64,000 bases of DNA from Achromobacter insolitus (GTDB taxonomy: Bacteria; Pseudomonadota; Gammaproteobacteria; Burkholderiales; Burkholderiaceae_B). Below are positions 8,582 to 16,710 of the stretch, piece after piece. The position numbers and the translations under genes are program-made. Location of the stretch: contig NZ_NJIF01000004.1 of the NCBI RefSeq assembly GCF_002209555.1, positions 62,001 to 126,000 on the forward strand, written 5' to 3'. How positions within the stretch are numbered: the stretch's first letter is position 1; each line of letters starts with the position of its first letter. The notes beneath the pieces are model-generated. The model was not told where the DNA came from. It worked only from the letters and a program-made list of their open reading frames with translations, and did not search any database.

Positions 8582-9457
8582 ATGACCACGTATCGCCATC
8601 TGGAAATCCGCCCGATCGCCGGCGCGCTGGGCGCCGAAATCCACGGCATCGACCTGTCACGGCCGCTGTCGGACGATCAGTTCGACGAGGTACGCACCGC
8701 GCTGCACGAACACCTGGTGGTTTTCTTCCGAGACCAGCAATTGACCCCGCAGCAGCACATCGATTTCAGCTCGCGCTTCGGCGAGCTGCTGGAAGTGCCG
8801 TTCGTGCGGGCGCTGGACGGGCACCCGACCATCCTGCCCGTCATGAAAGGCAAGTCGGAAACCACCCGGCGCCTGTTCGGCGGCCTGTGGCATTCGGACA
8901 TGAGCTATGCCGAAGAGCCGCCGCTGGGCTCGGCGCTGTATGGCCGCGTCATTCCGCCTTATGGCGGCGACACCATGTGGGCCAATATGTATCGGGCCTA
9001 TGACGCGCTGTCCGACCGCCTCAAGCAGATCCTGGACGGCTTGGGCGCGGTGCACAGCGCAGTCCGTTCCTATGGCGCTGGCGGCGCCGTGGTCAACAAT
9101 GGAGACCCCGCTCACAAGATGGACGTGCGCACCGACGACCGCGCCGCGAGCGAAGTGGTCCACCCTGCGGTGCGCGTGCATCCGGCCACAGGCCGCAAGG
9201 CGCTGTACGTGAACAGCACCTACACGCTGCGCTTTGACGGCATGACGCAGGAAGAAAGCGAGCCTCTGCTGCAGTTCCTTTACCGTCATGCGGCGCGGCC
9301 GGAATTCACCTGCCGCTTCCGCTGGGCGCCGGGCTCGCTAGCGCTGTGGGACAACCGCTGCACCCAGCATCTGGCAATGAACGACTACGACGGCTTCGAC
9401 CGCGAAATGCACCGCACTACGATCTCGGGCGACAGGCCGATTGCGGTCGCGCGCTAG
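8582..9457 (+). CDS. TauD/TfdA family Fe(II)/2-oxoglutarate-dependent dioxygenase
   Basis: 291 residues. The facial triad is visible as His104-x-Asp106 (GLWHSDMSY) and His263 (CTQHLAMND), with Arg278 as the likely 2-oxoglutarate anchor. Family relatives cleave taurine, alkylsulfonates, aryloxyacetates or related acids by hydroxylation. It begins 13 nt after the Bug gene with AAGGAG upstream, so the two are cotranscribed and presumably act on the same compound: capture in the periplasm, then oxidation in the cytoplasm. The substrate cannot be named from the sequence. Confidence 0.93.
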   Translation: MTTYRHLEIRPIAGALGAEIHGIDLSRPLSDDQFDEVRTALHEHLVVFFRDQQLTPQQHIDFSSRFGELLEVPFVRALDGHPTILPVMKGKSETTRRLFGGLWHSDMSYAEEPPLGSALYGRVIPPYGGDTMWANMYRAYDALSDRLKQILDGLGAVHSAVRSYGAGGAVVNNGDPAHKMDVRTDDRAASEVVHPAVRVHPATGRKALYVNSTYTLRFDGMTQEESEPLLQFLYRHAARPEFTCRFRWAPGSLALWDNRCTQHLAMNDYDGFDREMHRTTISGDRPIAVAR

Positions 9458-9480
9458 GCCTCCAAGCCGCCCGCAATGGT

Positions 9481-9960
9481 TCAGCGCGGCGGCTTCAGCG
9501 GCAGCAGCCGCCGATAGCCTTGCGGCAACGGCTGCGCGGCGTGCTCCGCCACGGTGCGCGCCAGCCGTTGCGCCAATTCCGGCGGGAAAGGCTTGGCGCG
9601 CCGCGTATCCAGGTCCACGTGCAAGGAAAGCTGTTCCATCGTGGCCGCCACGTAGCCATCGCGGGTCTGCATGAGTTCCATCAGGCAAAGCAGCCGCTTG
9701 TCGTCGGCTTCCAGCAGGCGGATGCGCAGCGCCAGCGGATCGCCCGCCAGCACTTCGCGCAGATAGGCCACGTGTACGTTCATCGTATAGATGCCGCAGC
9801 GCGTGGCCTCGGTGTAGTCCAGCCCCACCCCGACCTCGCGCAGCAGCTGAAAGCCGACGCGGTCGAAGATGCCTACGTAGTGGGCCGCGTTCATGTGGCC
9901 GTACTCGTCGATCCAGGCGGGATCCACGCTGAGAGTCGTGGACGGCAGCGCTAATGTCAT
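9481..9960 (-). CDS. Hotdog-fold acyl-CoA thioesterase (4HBT family)
   Basis: 159 residues. The 4HBT signature is clear: WIDEYGHMNAAHYVGIFDRVG, with the Asp/Glu-x-x-GHMN element that holds the catalytic acid, and the strand YTMNVHVAYLREV. The C-terminal extension (PPELAQRLARTVAEHAAQPL) resembles the thioesterase half of carnitine/betainyl-CoA thioesterases, so a small CoA-ester substrate is plausible. It converges with the dioxygenase gene and is probably monocistronic. Confidence 0.85.
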   Translation of the reverse strand: MTLALPSTTLSVDPAWIDEYGHMNAAHYVGIFDRVGFQLLREVGVGLDYTEATRCGIYTMNVHVAYLREVLAGDPLALRIRLLEADDKRLLCLMELMQTRDGYVAATMEQLSLHVDLDTRRAKPFPPELAQRLARTVAEHAAQPLPQGYRRLLPLKPPR

Positions 9961-10057
9961 GGGTTTCCTCGGAGTGGGTTCCGTTCAGCCCATGACCTTA
10001 GCCGACGCCGGCTGGCGGATCAATTCGCGGCGATGCCGGCGCGGGCCACGGACGCCC

Positions 10058-12505
10058 TCAACCGCGTCGCACCCGGTACAGGGCCACGCCGCCGGCCGCC
10101 GGCGCGGATGCCCAGTCTCCCGCCCCCGACATTTCGCCTATCGGCCCGCGAAACGTTCCCGCCACGCGTACGCCGCCTTGCGACCGCAGTTCCACCACCA
10201 GTGTGGAACCATCGGCCATCCTGGCCAGGGCGACGGGCGCATCCGCGAATCCCGGGACCCTCCATAACGACACCAGACCCGGCAGCGCGGCATGCAAAGC
10301 ACGGCCTGGATCGCCCGGAGGCAGCGGCTGCGGATTCAGCGACACTTCACCCCCCGGAGGCAGCGGCTGCGGATTCAGCGATGCCGCGGCTCCCGGAGAC
10401 AGGCGCTGCCGGCCCAGGGACCCCACTACGCCCGGCGGCAACGGTTGTGGGTTGAGCGCGGCCATGCCGGCAAGATTGGCGCTCGCGGCATGGGTTGGCG
10501 GTGCGCTCGCCGCGCCGGGAATGTCGAGCGTTTCGCGCCGTAGCAGCGTAACGGTATTGAGCCGGCCGATTTCATGCACGGAAACCTGGTCGCGCAACCG
10601 GGTGGTCAGCACCGCACCGCCGCCCGCTGCGGTGTCGAGCCGGTGCGGACCGGCAGCCGGCACGCTGGCCTGCCCGGCGAGCACGGCGGCCTGGACCTCG
10701 AAGTGTCCGGCGATGCCACGCCGGTTCACGCGAATGAGGCTGGCTGGTTCCTGTTGCGCGGAAAGCGGACGCAATACCGGTACCACGGCACGCCCGCTAC
10801 TATCGGCGGCAACCTCCACGGCATGATCGCGCGAACGATACTGGATCAGTTCACCCGGTTCCAAACCGTGCAGGCTCACGATCTGCACGTCCAAGCCGCT
10901 CGCCTTGCCCAGATAGGTCTGCCAGTCCGGCGTTTCCAGGGGCGGCGGCTGCATATTGTGGTTCAAACCGTGCCCCCGCCCCCAATTGATACCGTAGGCG
11001 TCGTGTTCTCCCTCCGGGATGTACAGGCAGTTGTCGATGTAGGACACGTGCGCATTGGTGACGTGGCCGTTGGCGTCCAGCTCCACATCCGGCGGCGTTC
11101 CCAGATCGATCAGCCGGACCCCGCGAGCGGTGCGCACGATGAAACGCACAGGCTCGTTGATACCCTGCGCGATGGCAGAGGGCACAGTCACATCTATCTG
11201 TTGCGTCTCGTCCACCGTGCCGCTTGGGGGACGCGACATGTACGTTGCGATCCAGCTCCCCGGCGCAACCACTTCCACGTCGCAAAACGCGCCGCAGCCC
11301 TCCATCCATACGCTGCCGCCTGTGCTCACCTCATCCAGCGTGACCGTCTTGCGGGGCGCCCCGCTGCCGGTCCTGGCCAGGATCGAACAGATGTCCAGCC
11401 GGTATGGGAGGCCGAAGGGGTGCACCGAGGGCTGCAGCGTGTCCTTGCCCGGATCCAGCGGCAAGCGCACCGGTCCGCCCAGGGTCATGCCTTCGGGCGC
11501 CGCCATGACGGTGGCATAGACGCAGCGGGCTCCACCGAAGGCCAGTTCAGGCAAGGGACTGTCTATGTAGAACGCCTGCTTGCCTACGGGCGTGCCGCCG
11601 AACCTGGCGGGATCCATGGCATCGGCGATTCGGTCCTCAACCATGTTATCGATGAAGCCCGGCACCAGGTCGCCCAGATTGATGTGCAGGGACCATCGCA
11701 CCGTAGTACGCAGGAATTTGGTAATGGTGGGCGTCAGCGAAAAATCGCAACCCAATGTGCCGTCGACGTCGCCAGCGAAGGGATCGGGCACCTGCGCCTT
11801 GCCACGGTAATCGATGTCCACGTGGGGCACCGCGCCGGCAGGCCGCCAATGCGCGGCGATGGCCAGGGATGGAACGCGGTCCTGCAATCCGGTGGGCACC
11901 CTTGAACTGGCCAGACGCTCGACCGCGGAACCGTCCAGGAACAATCCCCATTCGTGGCCGCCGAACAGGCGGCTGCGGGCGCTGCCCGCGGGCTCGAAGC
12001 GGATGGCGACGACAGGGCCGGCCAATTCGACTCGTGCCGAACTGGGGGACGGCATGCCCAGCTGGGTAAGCGCGGCGCTCAGGTCCGCCGCCGCGGGCGA
12101 GTCGACCGCCTTGATGATGGCCTCCCTCGCCGGGGCCGCTGCATCCCCCAGGGCTGCGCCCATGGCGCCCAGATCGGCATCGACGCAGCGCAGGGAAACG
12201 GCGGAGCCGGCCGCGGCCAGCTCCAGAGTTACTCCCACCCTCCCCGCCGGGGTCGACGCCCCGGCCGGCGCGGCATTGGGCGCGGCCATTACCGCGGCCC
12301 GCGGCGCCACGTAGACATCAATGGGAATTCGCAGATGCACGGCGGAGCCGGCGGCAAGCACTTCCGCCGCCTCCGCTGCCACGTCTGCATGGTCGATGTA
12401 CGCCGCTCCTACAGGTGCGAAACAAGTTGCGCGCAGCCTGGCCTGCACGGCGCGAACGGCAAGGACGCCCAGAACGGACGCCTGGATCTGTAACTCGATG
12501 CTCAT
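10058..12505 (-). CDS. Uncharacterised 815-residue protein with LNPQPLPPG repeats
   Basis: I do not recognise a named family. The ATG at 12505 follows GGGAGAG at a good distance; the open frame extends 57 codons further without support. There is no signal peptide or membrane segment. The first half (to about residue 330) alternates strands and amphipathic helices, with a stretch NLGDLVPGFIDNMVEDRIAD that recalls lipid-binding TULIP folds; this is only a guess. The middle (about 340-600) is beta-rich. Around residues 679-731 there are four tandem 13-residue units built on LNPQPLPPG (one degenerate), then a small C-terminal beta domain. It is monocistronic. The gene style (large, soluble, beta-rich, no known domain) resembles the giant pair at 43593-52424. 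Confidence 0.75.
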   Translation of the reverse strand: MSIELQIQASVLGVLAVRAVQARLRATCFAPVGAAYIDHADVAAEAAEVLAAGSAVHLRIPIDVYVAPRAAVMAAPNAAPAGASTPAGRVGVTLELAAAGSAVSLRCVDADLGAMGAALGDAAAPAREAIIKAVDSPAAADLSAALTQLGMPSPSSARVELAGPVVAIRFEPAGSARSRLFGGHEWGLFLDGSAVERLASSRVPTGLQDRVPSLAIAAHWRPAGAVPHVDIDYRGKAQVPDPFAGDVDGTLGCDFSLTPTITKFLRTTVRWSLHINLGDLVPGFIDNMVEDRIADAMDPARFGGTPVGKQAFYIDSPLPELAFGGARCVYATVMAAPEGMTLGGPVRLPLDPGKDTLQPSVHPFGLPYRLDICSILARTGSGAPRKTVTLDEVSTGGSVWMEGCGAFCDVEVVAPGSWIATYMSRPPSGTVDETQQIDVTVPSAIAQGINEPVRFIVRTARGVRLIDLGTPPDVELDANGHVTNAHVSYIDNCLYIPEGEHDAYGINWGRGHGLNHNMQPPPLETPDWQTYLGKASGLDVQIVSLHGLEPGELIQYRSRDHAVEVAADSSGRAVVPVLRPLSAQQEPASLIRVNRRGIAGHFEVQAAVLAGQASVPAAGPHRLDTAAGGGAVLTTRLRDQVSVHEIGRLNTVTLLRRETLDIPGAASAPPTHAASANLAGMAALNPQPLPPGVVGSLGRQRLSPGAAASLNPQPLPPGGEVSLNPQPLPPGDPGRALHAALPGLVSLWRVPGFADAPVALARMADGSTLVVELRSQGGVRVAGTFRGPIGEMSGAGDWASAPAAGGVALYRVRRG
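10314..10469 (-). repeat. Four 39-bp tandem repeats inside the 815-residue gene
   Basis: Period 39 bp (13 codons). Units start near 10314, 10353, 10392 and 10431. Units 1 and 2 are identical over 29 bp. Unit 4 is close, and unit 3 is degenerate (LGRQRLSPG in place of LNPQPLPPG). Encoded consensus: A/S-LNPQPLPPG plus variable residues. Confidence 0.85.
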
Positions 12506-12930
12506 GTGAACTCTCCCGGACGAAGTTTCGACGGGACGCGCGAAGTGGGCCCGTCTCGCATACACGCGCACACCTGGCCGGCGCGATGCCCTGGAAAGAA
12601 CGAAAGCGCCGGCTTCCTGCTTGTGACAGCTGTTGAAACGACCTGGCGATGCAGAGGGAATTCGGAGGCAGTACATCGTATGAACGATGCATTGGCCAGT
12701 CTACTCACGGCGGCACTAGTCCGCCAGGACGGCAGACACAAACCGATTGACCGATACGGCGCCGCGCCGCCCGAAAAATGGTCCATCCGCGCACCGCCGC
12801 CACGGCGATAGGCGAACGGCGCGTTATGCCGCACGCTGGCGGACAGGCGTAAATAGACAAGTTCGCGTCTTGATTCTCAAGGCGACGCTGATAAACGCGC
12901 AGGGTGCGCGCTCAAGGCCGGGGAACCAAG
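12506..12930. other. Intergenic region, no supported gene
   Basis: About 425 bases between the divergent 815-residue gene and the membrane-protein gene. Short open frames here have no ribosome sites or family features. It must carry promoters for both sides. A weak candidate for the right-hand gene is the TTGATT...GATAAA pair near 12870-12895, whose spacing is too short to be convincing. Confidence 0.4.
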
Positions 12931-13485
12931 ATGAATATCCTGTTGGCGTTCACGCCATTCATCATGTTTGTCATCATAGAAAGAACCGTCGGGGTGCTGG
13001 AAGGACTTGCTGCCGGCACCTTCGTATCCGCCGGGCTGGTGCTGCGCGACTGGCTCAGCCCCGAGCGGCGCGTCAAACTCCTGGAGACGGGCACGCTGCT
13101 GCTCTTCATGGGACTGACCCTGTACGCGCCCATGGCGGACGGCGACTCCTGGACCATCGCCCAGGCACGCCTGCGGGTCGACGCCGGCATGCTGGCCCTG
13201 GTGTTGCTGACCCTGGCGTTGCGCCGGCCGTTCGCGCTGGAATACGCACGGGAAAAGGAACCCGAGTACGTCTGGCGGAACCGGCGCTACGCCCGCATGA
13301 ACTATGCAGTAACGGCGGCGTGGGCGCTGGCCTTTGCAAGCATGACGGCGGCCGACGCGCTGCTGTTGTACAAGCCGCAGCTGCCACAGGCCATCGCCAT
13401 CGCGGTGACGGTGGCGGCGCTTGCAGGAGCAATGAAATTCACCGCTTGGTATCCGGACAGGGTGTCGGCTACAACACTCAGGTAA
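12931..13485 (+). CDS. Small integral membrane protein of unknown function
   Basis: 184 residues. About five hydrophobic helices: residues 2-18 (NILLAFTPFIMFVIIER), 22-38, 52-65 (TGTLLLFMGLTLYA), 86-97 and a C-terminal pair around 125-170. A polar loop (EYAREKEPEYVWRNRRY) sits between. The layout recalls YciB/septation-protein-like small membrane proteins, but no diagnostic motif is seen. The ATG at 12931 is preferred over an upstream GTG because GGGGAA precedes it and the first helix starts immediately. It is followed 17 nt later by the acetyltransferase gene, so they probably share a transcript. Confidence 0.7.
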   Translation: MNILLAFTPFIMFVIIERTVGVLEGLAAGTFVSAGLVLRDWLSPERRVKLLETGTLLLFMGLTLYAPMADGDSWTIAQARLRVDAGMLALVLLTLALRRPFALEYAREKEPEYVWRNRRYARMNYAVTAAWALAFASMTAADALLLYKPQLPQAIAIAVTVAALAGAMKFTAWYPDRVSATTLR

Positions 13486-13502
13486 CCCCCACCCGGGAGA
13501 CC

Positions 13503-13958
13503 ATGATGTCCCCTCCAGGAAACGACGTCGAAGTCGTGCTGGCCACGCAGGCCAGCGACGCGCTGGTTGCGGCGTTCGCCCGCCTGCTGCCGCAGTTGTC
13601 CAGGACCGCCGCGCCGCTCTCGCGCGAGGCGCTGGACGAAATCATCCGCTCGCCCTGCAACCATTTGTTCATCGCGACCATGGGCGGCGACAAGCGCATC
13701 GTGGGCACGCTCACGCTGGTGCACTTTCGCATACCCTCGGGCATGCGGGCGTGGATCGAGGATGTGGTAGTGGACGAACAGGCCCGCGGCTTGAAGGTCG
13801 GCATGGCGCTCACGCGGGCCGCCATCGCCAAAAGCCGCGAACTGAAAGCCAAGACACTGGATTTGACCTCTAACCCGGGCCGGCTGTCGGCGCATCATCT
13901 GTACGAGTCAGCGGGCTTCGTCATGCGCGATACGCGCGTGTACCGGCACCAGGGCTGA
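13503..13958 (+). CDS. GNAT family N-acetyltransferase
   Basis: 151 residues with a single GNAT fold. The core strand and pyrophosphate-binding loop read WIEDVVVDEQARGLKVGMALTRAA (motif A, R/Q-x-x-G-x-G/A variant QARGLKVG). LDLTSNPGRLSAHHLYESAGF is the usual motif B. Two adjacent ATGs (13503, 13506) follow GGGAGA. It transfers acetyl from acetyl-CoA to an amine; the substrate is unknown. Likely in operon with the membrane protein upstream. Confidence 0.88.
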   Translation: MMSPPGNDVEVVLATQASDALVAAFARLLPQLSRTAAPLSREALDEIIRSPCNHLFIATMGGDKRIVGTLTLVHFRIPSGMRAWIEDVVVDEQARGLKVGMALTRAAIAKSRELKAKTLDLTSNPGRLSAHHLYESAGFVMRDTRVYRHQG

Positions 13959-13964
13959 TGGCCG

Positions 13965-14945
13965 CTACTGAAAGTGGTAGCGCTCGCGGTAGCCCACTGG
14001 CGACATGCCGCAGTACTTGCTGAATATGTCGCGAAAGGCCTTGGTATCGTTGTAGCCGACTTCGTACATGACTTCCGCCACGCTCTTGCGCGAGGTTTCC
14101 AGGCGCTTCTTGGCGGCCTCGACGCGCACGCGCTGGACGTACTCCACGATGCTGTTGCCGGTGGCCTGGCGGAACCGCCGCTCCAGGGTGCGGCGCCCCA
14201 TGGCATGGCGGTCCGCCAGTTCCTCGACGGTGATCCTTTCCGTGTAGCGGCCTTCGATGTAGTCCTGGACCGCGCGCACGACCTCGTCGGCGTGGGCCTT
14301 CTGCCCTACGAATACCGAGAACGGCAACTGGCTCTGGCGGCTCCAGTCGAGCTGAAAATACTTGGCGCACCAGATGGCGGTGTCGCGGTCGGTGTACTTC
14401 TCGATCAGGTGCAGCACGAGGTGGGCGGCGGAGAAGGCGCCTCCGCTGGTGTAGATGCCGTTGTCCGCCATGACGATGCGATCGCTGACCCATTGCACGC
14501 TGGGAAACAGGCTGGCGTATAGGTTTTGCGCCACCCAATGGACCACCGCCTGCTGGCCGTCCAGGACGCCGCCCGCCGCCAACAGCGCTGCGCCCATGCA
14601 CAAACTGGCGACTTCGCCGCCCTCGCGGTGATGCCGGGACAACCATTCGATCAGTTCGCGGTTGGACAGCACCGCGTCGGACACCGAACCCAGCAATGGC
14701 GGCGCGATGCAGATATCGATGTCGTGGGCATCGGCGAGCACCATGTCGGCCTGCACCGTGATGCGGCCGTCGTCCAGCCGGACTTCGCGCGTTACGGCGA
14801 GCGTACGCACGGTGAACCGGGGTTCGCGCCCGTGCGCGGCCAGGTACTCGTTGGCGACCAGAAAGCCATGCCGGGCGGTTTCCAGCGAGGCGATATTCGC
14901 CCCCAGGGGCAAGAGGAACGCGACGTTTTTCATCCTGCAGAGCAT
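13965..14945 (-). CDS. GlxA-type AraC regulator with DJ-1/PfpI-like domain
   Basis: 326 residues. The N-terminal half is a class I glutamine amidotransferase/DJ-1-like domain (VAFLLPLGANIASLE...; nucleophile-elbow-like GGEVASLCMGAALLAAGG). The C-terminal third is an AraC double helix-turn-helix (ITVEELADRHAMGRRTLERRFRQATG... and SVAEVMYEVGYNDTKAFRDIFSKYCGMSPVGYR). GlxA-like regulators often sense amino-acid or quaternary-amine metabolites. A second ATG at 14933 (MKNVAFLL) may be the true start. It is divergent from the DUF1428 gene at 15117. Confidence 0.9.
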   Translation of the reverse strand: MLCRMKNVAFLLPLGANIASLETARHGFLVANEYLAAHGREPRFTVRTLAVTREVRLDDGRITVQADMVLADAHDIDICIAPPLLGSVSDAVLSNRELIEWLSRHHREGGEVASLCMGAALLAAGGVLDGQQAVVHWVAQNLYASLFPSVQWVSDRIVMADNGIYTSGGAFSAAHLVLHLIEKYTDRDTAIWCAKYFQLDWSRQSQLPFSVFVGQKAHADEVVRAVQDYIEGRYTERITVEELADRHAMGRRTLERRFRQATGNSIVEYVQRVRVEAAKKRLETSRKSVAEVMYEVGYNDTKAFRDIFSKYCGMSPVGYRERYHFQ

Positions 14946-15116
14946 ACGCCTGCCAGCTGTCGCAATCCACCCTCAAGATTGTCGCAATCGCCTATCTGAG
15001 ATCGCCGCCGATCCCGATACAGTGACACTTGCCGGAATGCGATCCGGACCGCGCCAGGGGCGGCTTGCGGGAGTCCCGGGCGGGAAACAGAACAACGTGG
15101 ATCAAAGGAGTCACTG

Positions 15117-15473
15117 ATGGAAAAGTACATAGACGGTTACCTTCTGGCCGTGCCCAAGGCCAACCTCGAAACGTACCGGAAGATGGCGCAACAAGCGCAG
15201 GCGGTCTGGCTGGAGTACGGCGCGCTGGACTACCGCGAATGCGTTGCCGACGACATCGACAAAGAAGGTTTCGGTTCATTCAGCGCGGCCGCCGGGGCGC
15301 GCGAGGGGGAGACCGTGGTGTTCGCCTGGATCACCTACGCCAGCAAGGCGGACCGGGACCAGATCAACGCCAAGGTCATGTCGGATCCGCGCCTGGCCGA
15401 GAACTGCTGCGAAGGGGTGTTTGACTTCAAGCGCATGTGCTGGGGCGGCTTCACCACGCTGGTAGGTAACTGA
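15117..15473 (+). CDS. DUF1428 family protein
   Basis: 118 residues, the usual length for DUF1428. The conserved blocks are YIDGYLLAVPKANLETYRKMA, WLEYGALDYRECVADD, VVFAWITYASKADRDQIN and FDFKRMCWGGFTTLV. The fold is a ferredoxin-like alpha/beta dimer; no function is established. Start ATG with AAGGAG at 15106. It is probably cotranscribed with the VOC gene 54 nt downstream and may be controlled by the divergent AraC-type regulator. Confidence 0.9.
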   Translation: MEKYIDGYLLAVPKANLETYRKMAQQAQAVWLEYGALDYRECVADDIDKEGFGSFSAAAGAREGETVVFAWITYASKADRDQINAKVMSDPRLAENCCEGVFDFKRMCWGGFTTLVGN

Positions 15474-15526
15474 GGCGAGCGGGAATCCTTCCCGCCCTCT
15501 GCAAGCTGGATATTCTGGAGACACGC

Positions 15527-16030
15527 ATGGCAAACCCTGCAAGCAAACCCATCCCCGAAGGCATGCACACGCTTACCCCGCACATTGTGTGCGAAGGCGC
15601 GGCGCAAGCCATCGATTTCTATAAAAAGGCCTTCAATGCCGAGGAGCTGGCCCGGCTGCCGGGCCCCAACGGCAAGATCATGCATGCCGCCATCCGCATC
15701 GGCGACTCGGTCATGATGCTGATGGACGACTTCCCCGAATGGGGCAGCCTCGGTCCCAAGGCGCTCAAGGGCACGCCCGTCACCTTGCATCTTTACGTGA
15801 ACGACGTGGATGCCGCCATGAAGCAGGCAGTGGCGGCAGGCGCCCAGGTGACGATGCCCGTGGCGGACATGTTCTGGGGCGACCGCTACGGCCAGGTCGT
15901 GGATCCTTGCGGGCACCGCTGGTCCATCGCCACCCACAAGTTCGACCTGACGCCGGAGGAAGTCCAGCAGAACATGGCGAAGATGGGCCCGATGGAAGGC
16001 TGCGGCGACCCGTCCAGGAAACAGGGCTAA
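15527..16030 (+). CDS. VOC family (PhnB-like glyoxalase/bleomycin-resistance) protein
   Basis: 167 residues. Two beta-alpha-beta-beta-beta modules: LTPHIVCEGAAQAIDFYKKAFNAEELARLPGPNGKIMHAAIRIGDSVMMLMDD, then VTLHLYVNDVDAAMKQAVAAGAQVTMPVADMFWGDRYGQVVDPCGHRWSIATH. The final GDRYGQVVDPCGHRWSIATH is typical of PhnB-like members, which bind a metal or small ligand but have no agreed reaction. It follows the DUF1428 gene on the same strand. Confidence 0.92.
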   Translation: MANPASKPIPEGMHTLTPHIVCEGAAQAIDFYKKAFNAEELARLPGPNGKIMHAAIRIGDSVMMLMDDFPEWGSLGPKALKGTPVTLHLYVNDVDAAMKQAVAAGAQVTMPVADMFWGDRYGQVVDPCGHRWSIATHKFDLTPEEVQQNMAKMGPMEGCGDPSRKQG

Positions 16031-16061
16031 CGTCCCTGCCCGCGGAAGCGGGAAAAGAACG

Positions 16062-16583
16062 CTATGCGGCGGGCTGCGGGTAGGGCCCCAGGAAATCCAG
16101 CTTGCCGATCTTCACGCCCGCATGGCGCAGGATGGCGTATGCCGTCGTGACGTGGAAGTAGAAGTTCGGCAGCGCAAACGTCAGCAGATAGTCGTCGCCG
16201 CGGAATTCCTGCTTGAAGTCGCCGAAGGCAAGCGAGACCTTGCGGCCCTCGGCCCCGTCCAACTTGTCCGCCGCCACCTCTTGCAGATAAGCGATGGTGG
16301 CGGCGATGCGTTGCTGCAATTGCTCGAAGGTGGATTCCTCGTCAGGGAATTTGGGAGCCTCCACGCGCGACAGGCGCTGCACGGCGAACTTGGAAGCGTC
16401 GCTGGCGCGCTGGACCTGGCCGCTGAGCGGATACATGTCCGGCGCCAGCCTGGCGTTGATCAGTTCGGCCGGATCCATTCCGGCGGCCGCGGCGTGGTCG
16501 GCGGCCTTTTGCAGCAGCGCGGCCAGCACGTTCAGGCCGCGGACGAAGGCAGGCACGCTGGCCTGGTACATGGAAAGTGGCAT
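16062..16583 (-). CDS. DUF1993 family protein
   Basis: 173 residues. The family pattern is clear: MPLSMYQASVPAFVRGLNVLAALLQKA at the start, LINARLAPDMYPLSGQVQ, FPDEESTFEQLQQRIAATIAYL and FYFHVTTAYAILRHAGVKIGKLDFLG at the end. It is predicted to be a four-helix DinB/YfiT-like bundle. No reaction is known. The ATG at 16583 is chosen over an upstream GTG because the conserved MxLSMYQ start lies there and GGAG is 9 nt before it. It converges with the VOC gene. Confidence 0.9.
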   Translation of the reverse strand: MPLSMYQASVPAFVRGLNVLAALLQKAADHAAAAGMDPAELINARLAPDMYPLSGQVQRASDASKFAVQRLSRVEAPKFPDEESTFEQLQQRIAATIAYLQEVAADKLDGAEGRKVSLAFGDFKQEFRGDDYLLTFALPNFYFHVTTAYAILRHAGVKIGKLDFLGPYPQPAA

Positions 16584-16710
16584 GGCAGGAACTCCGGACA
16601 GGAACAAGGCGGCCGGCGCAGGACGCGCCGGCGCGCCAGGATACGCTGATCTTACTGCCCTGCCGTGACCGGGTTGCGGGCCTGCATGTCCCGGCAGCGC
16701 GCGCCCGGGC

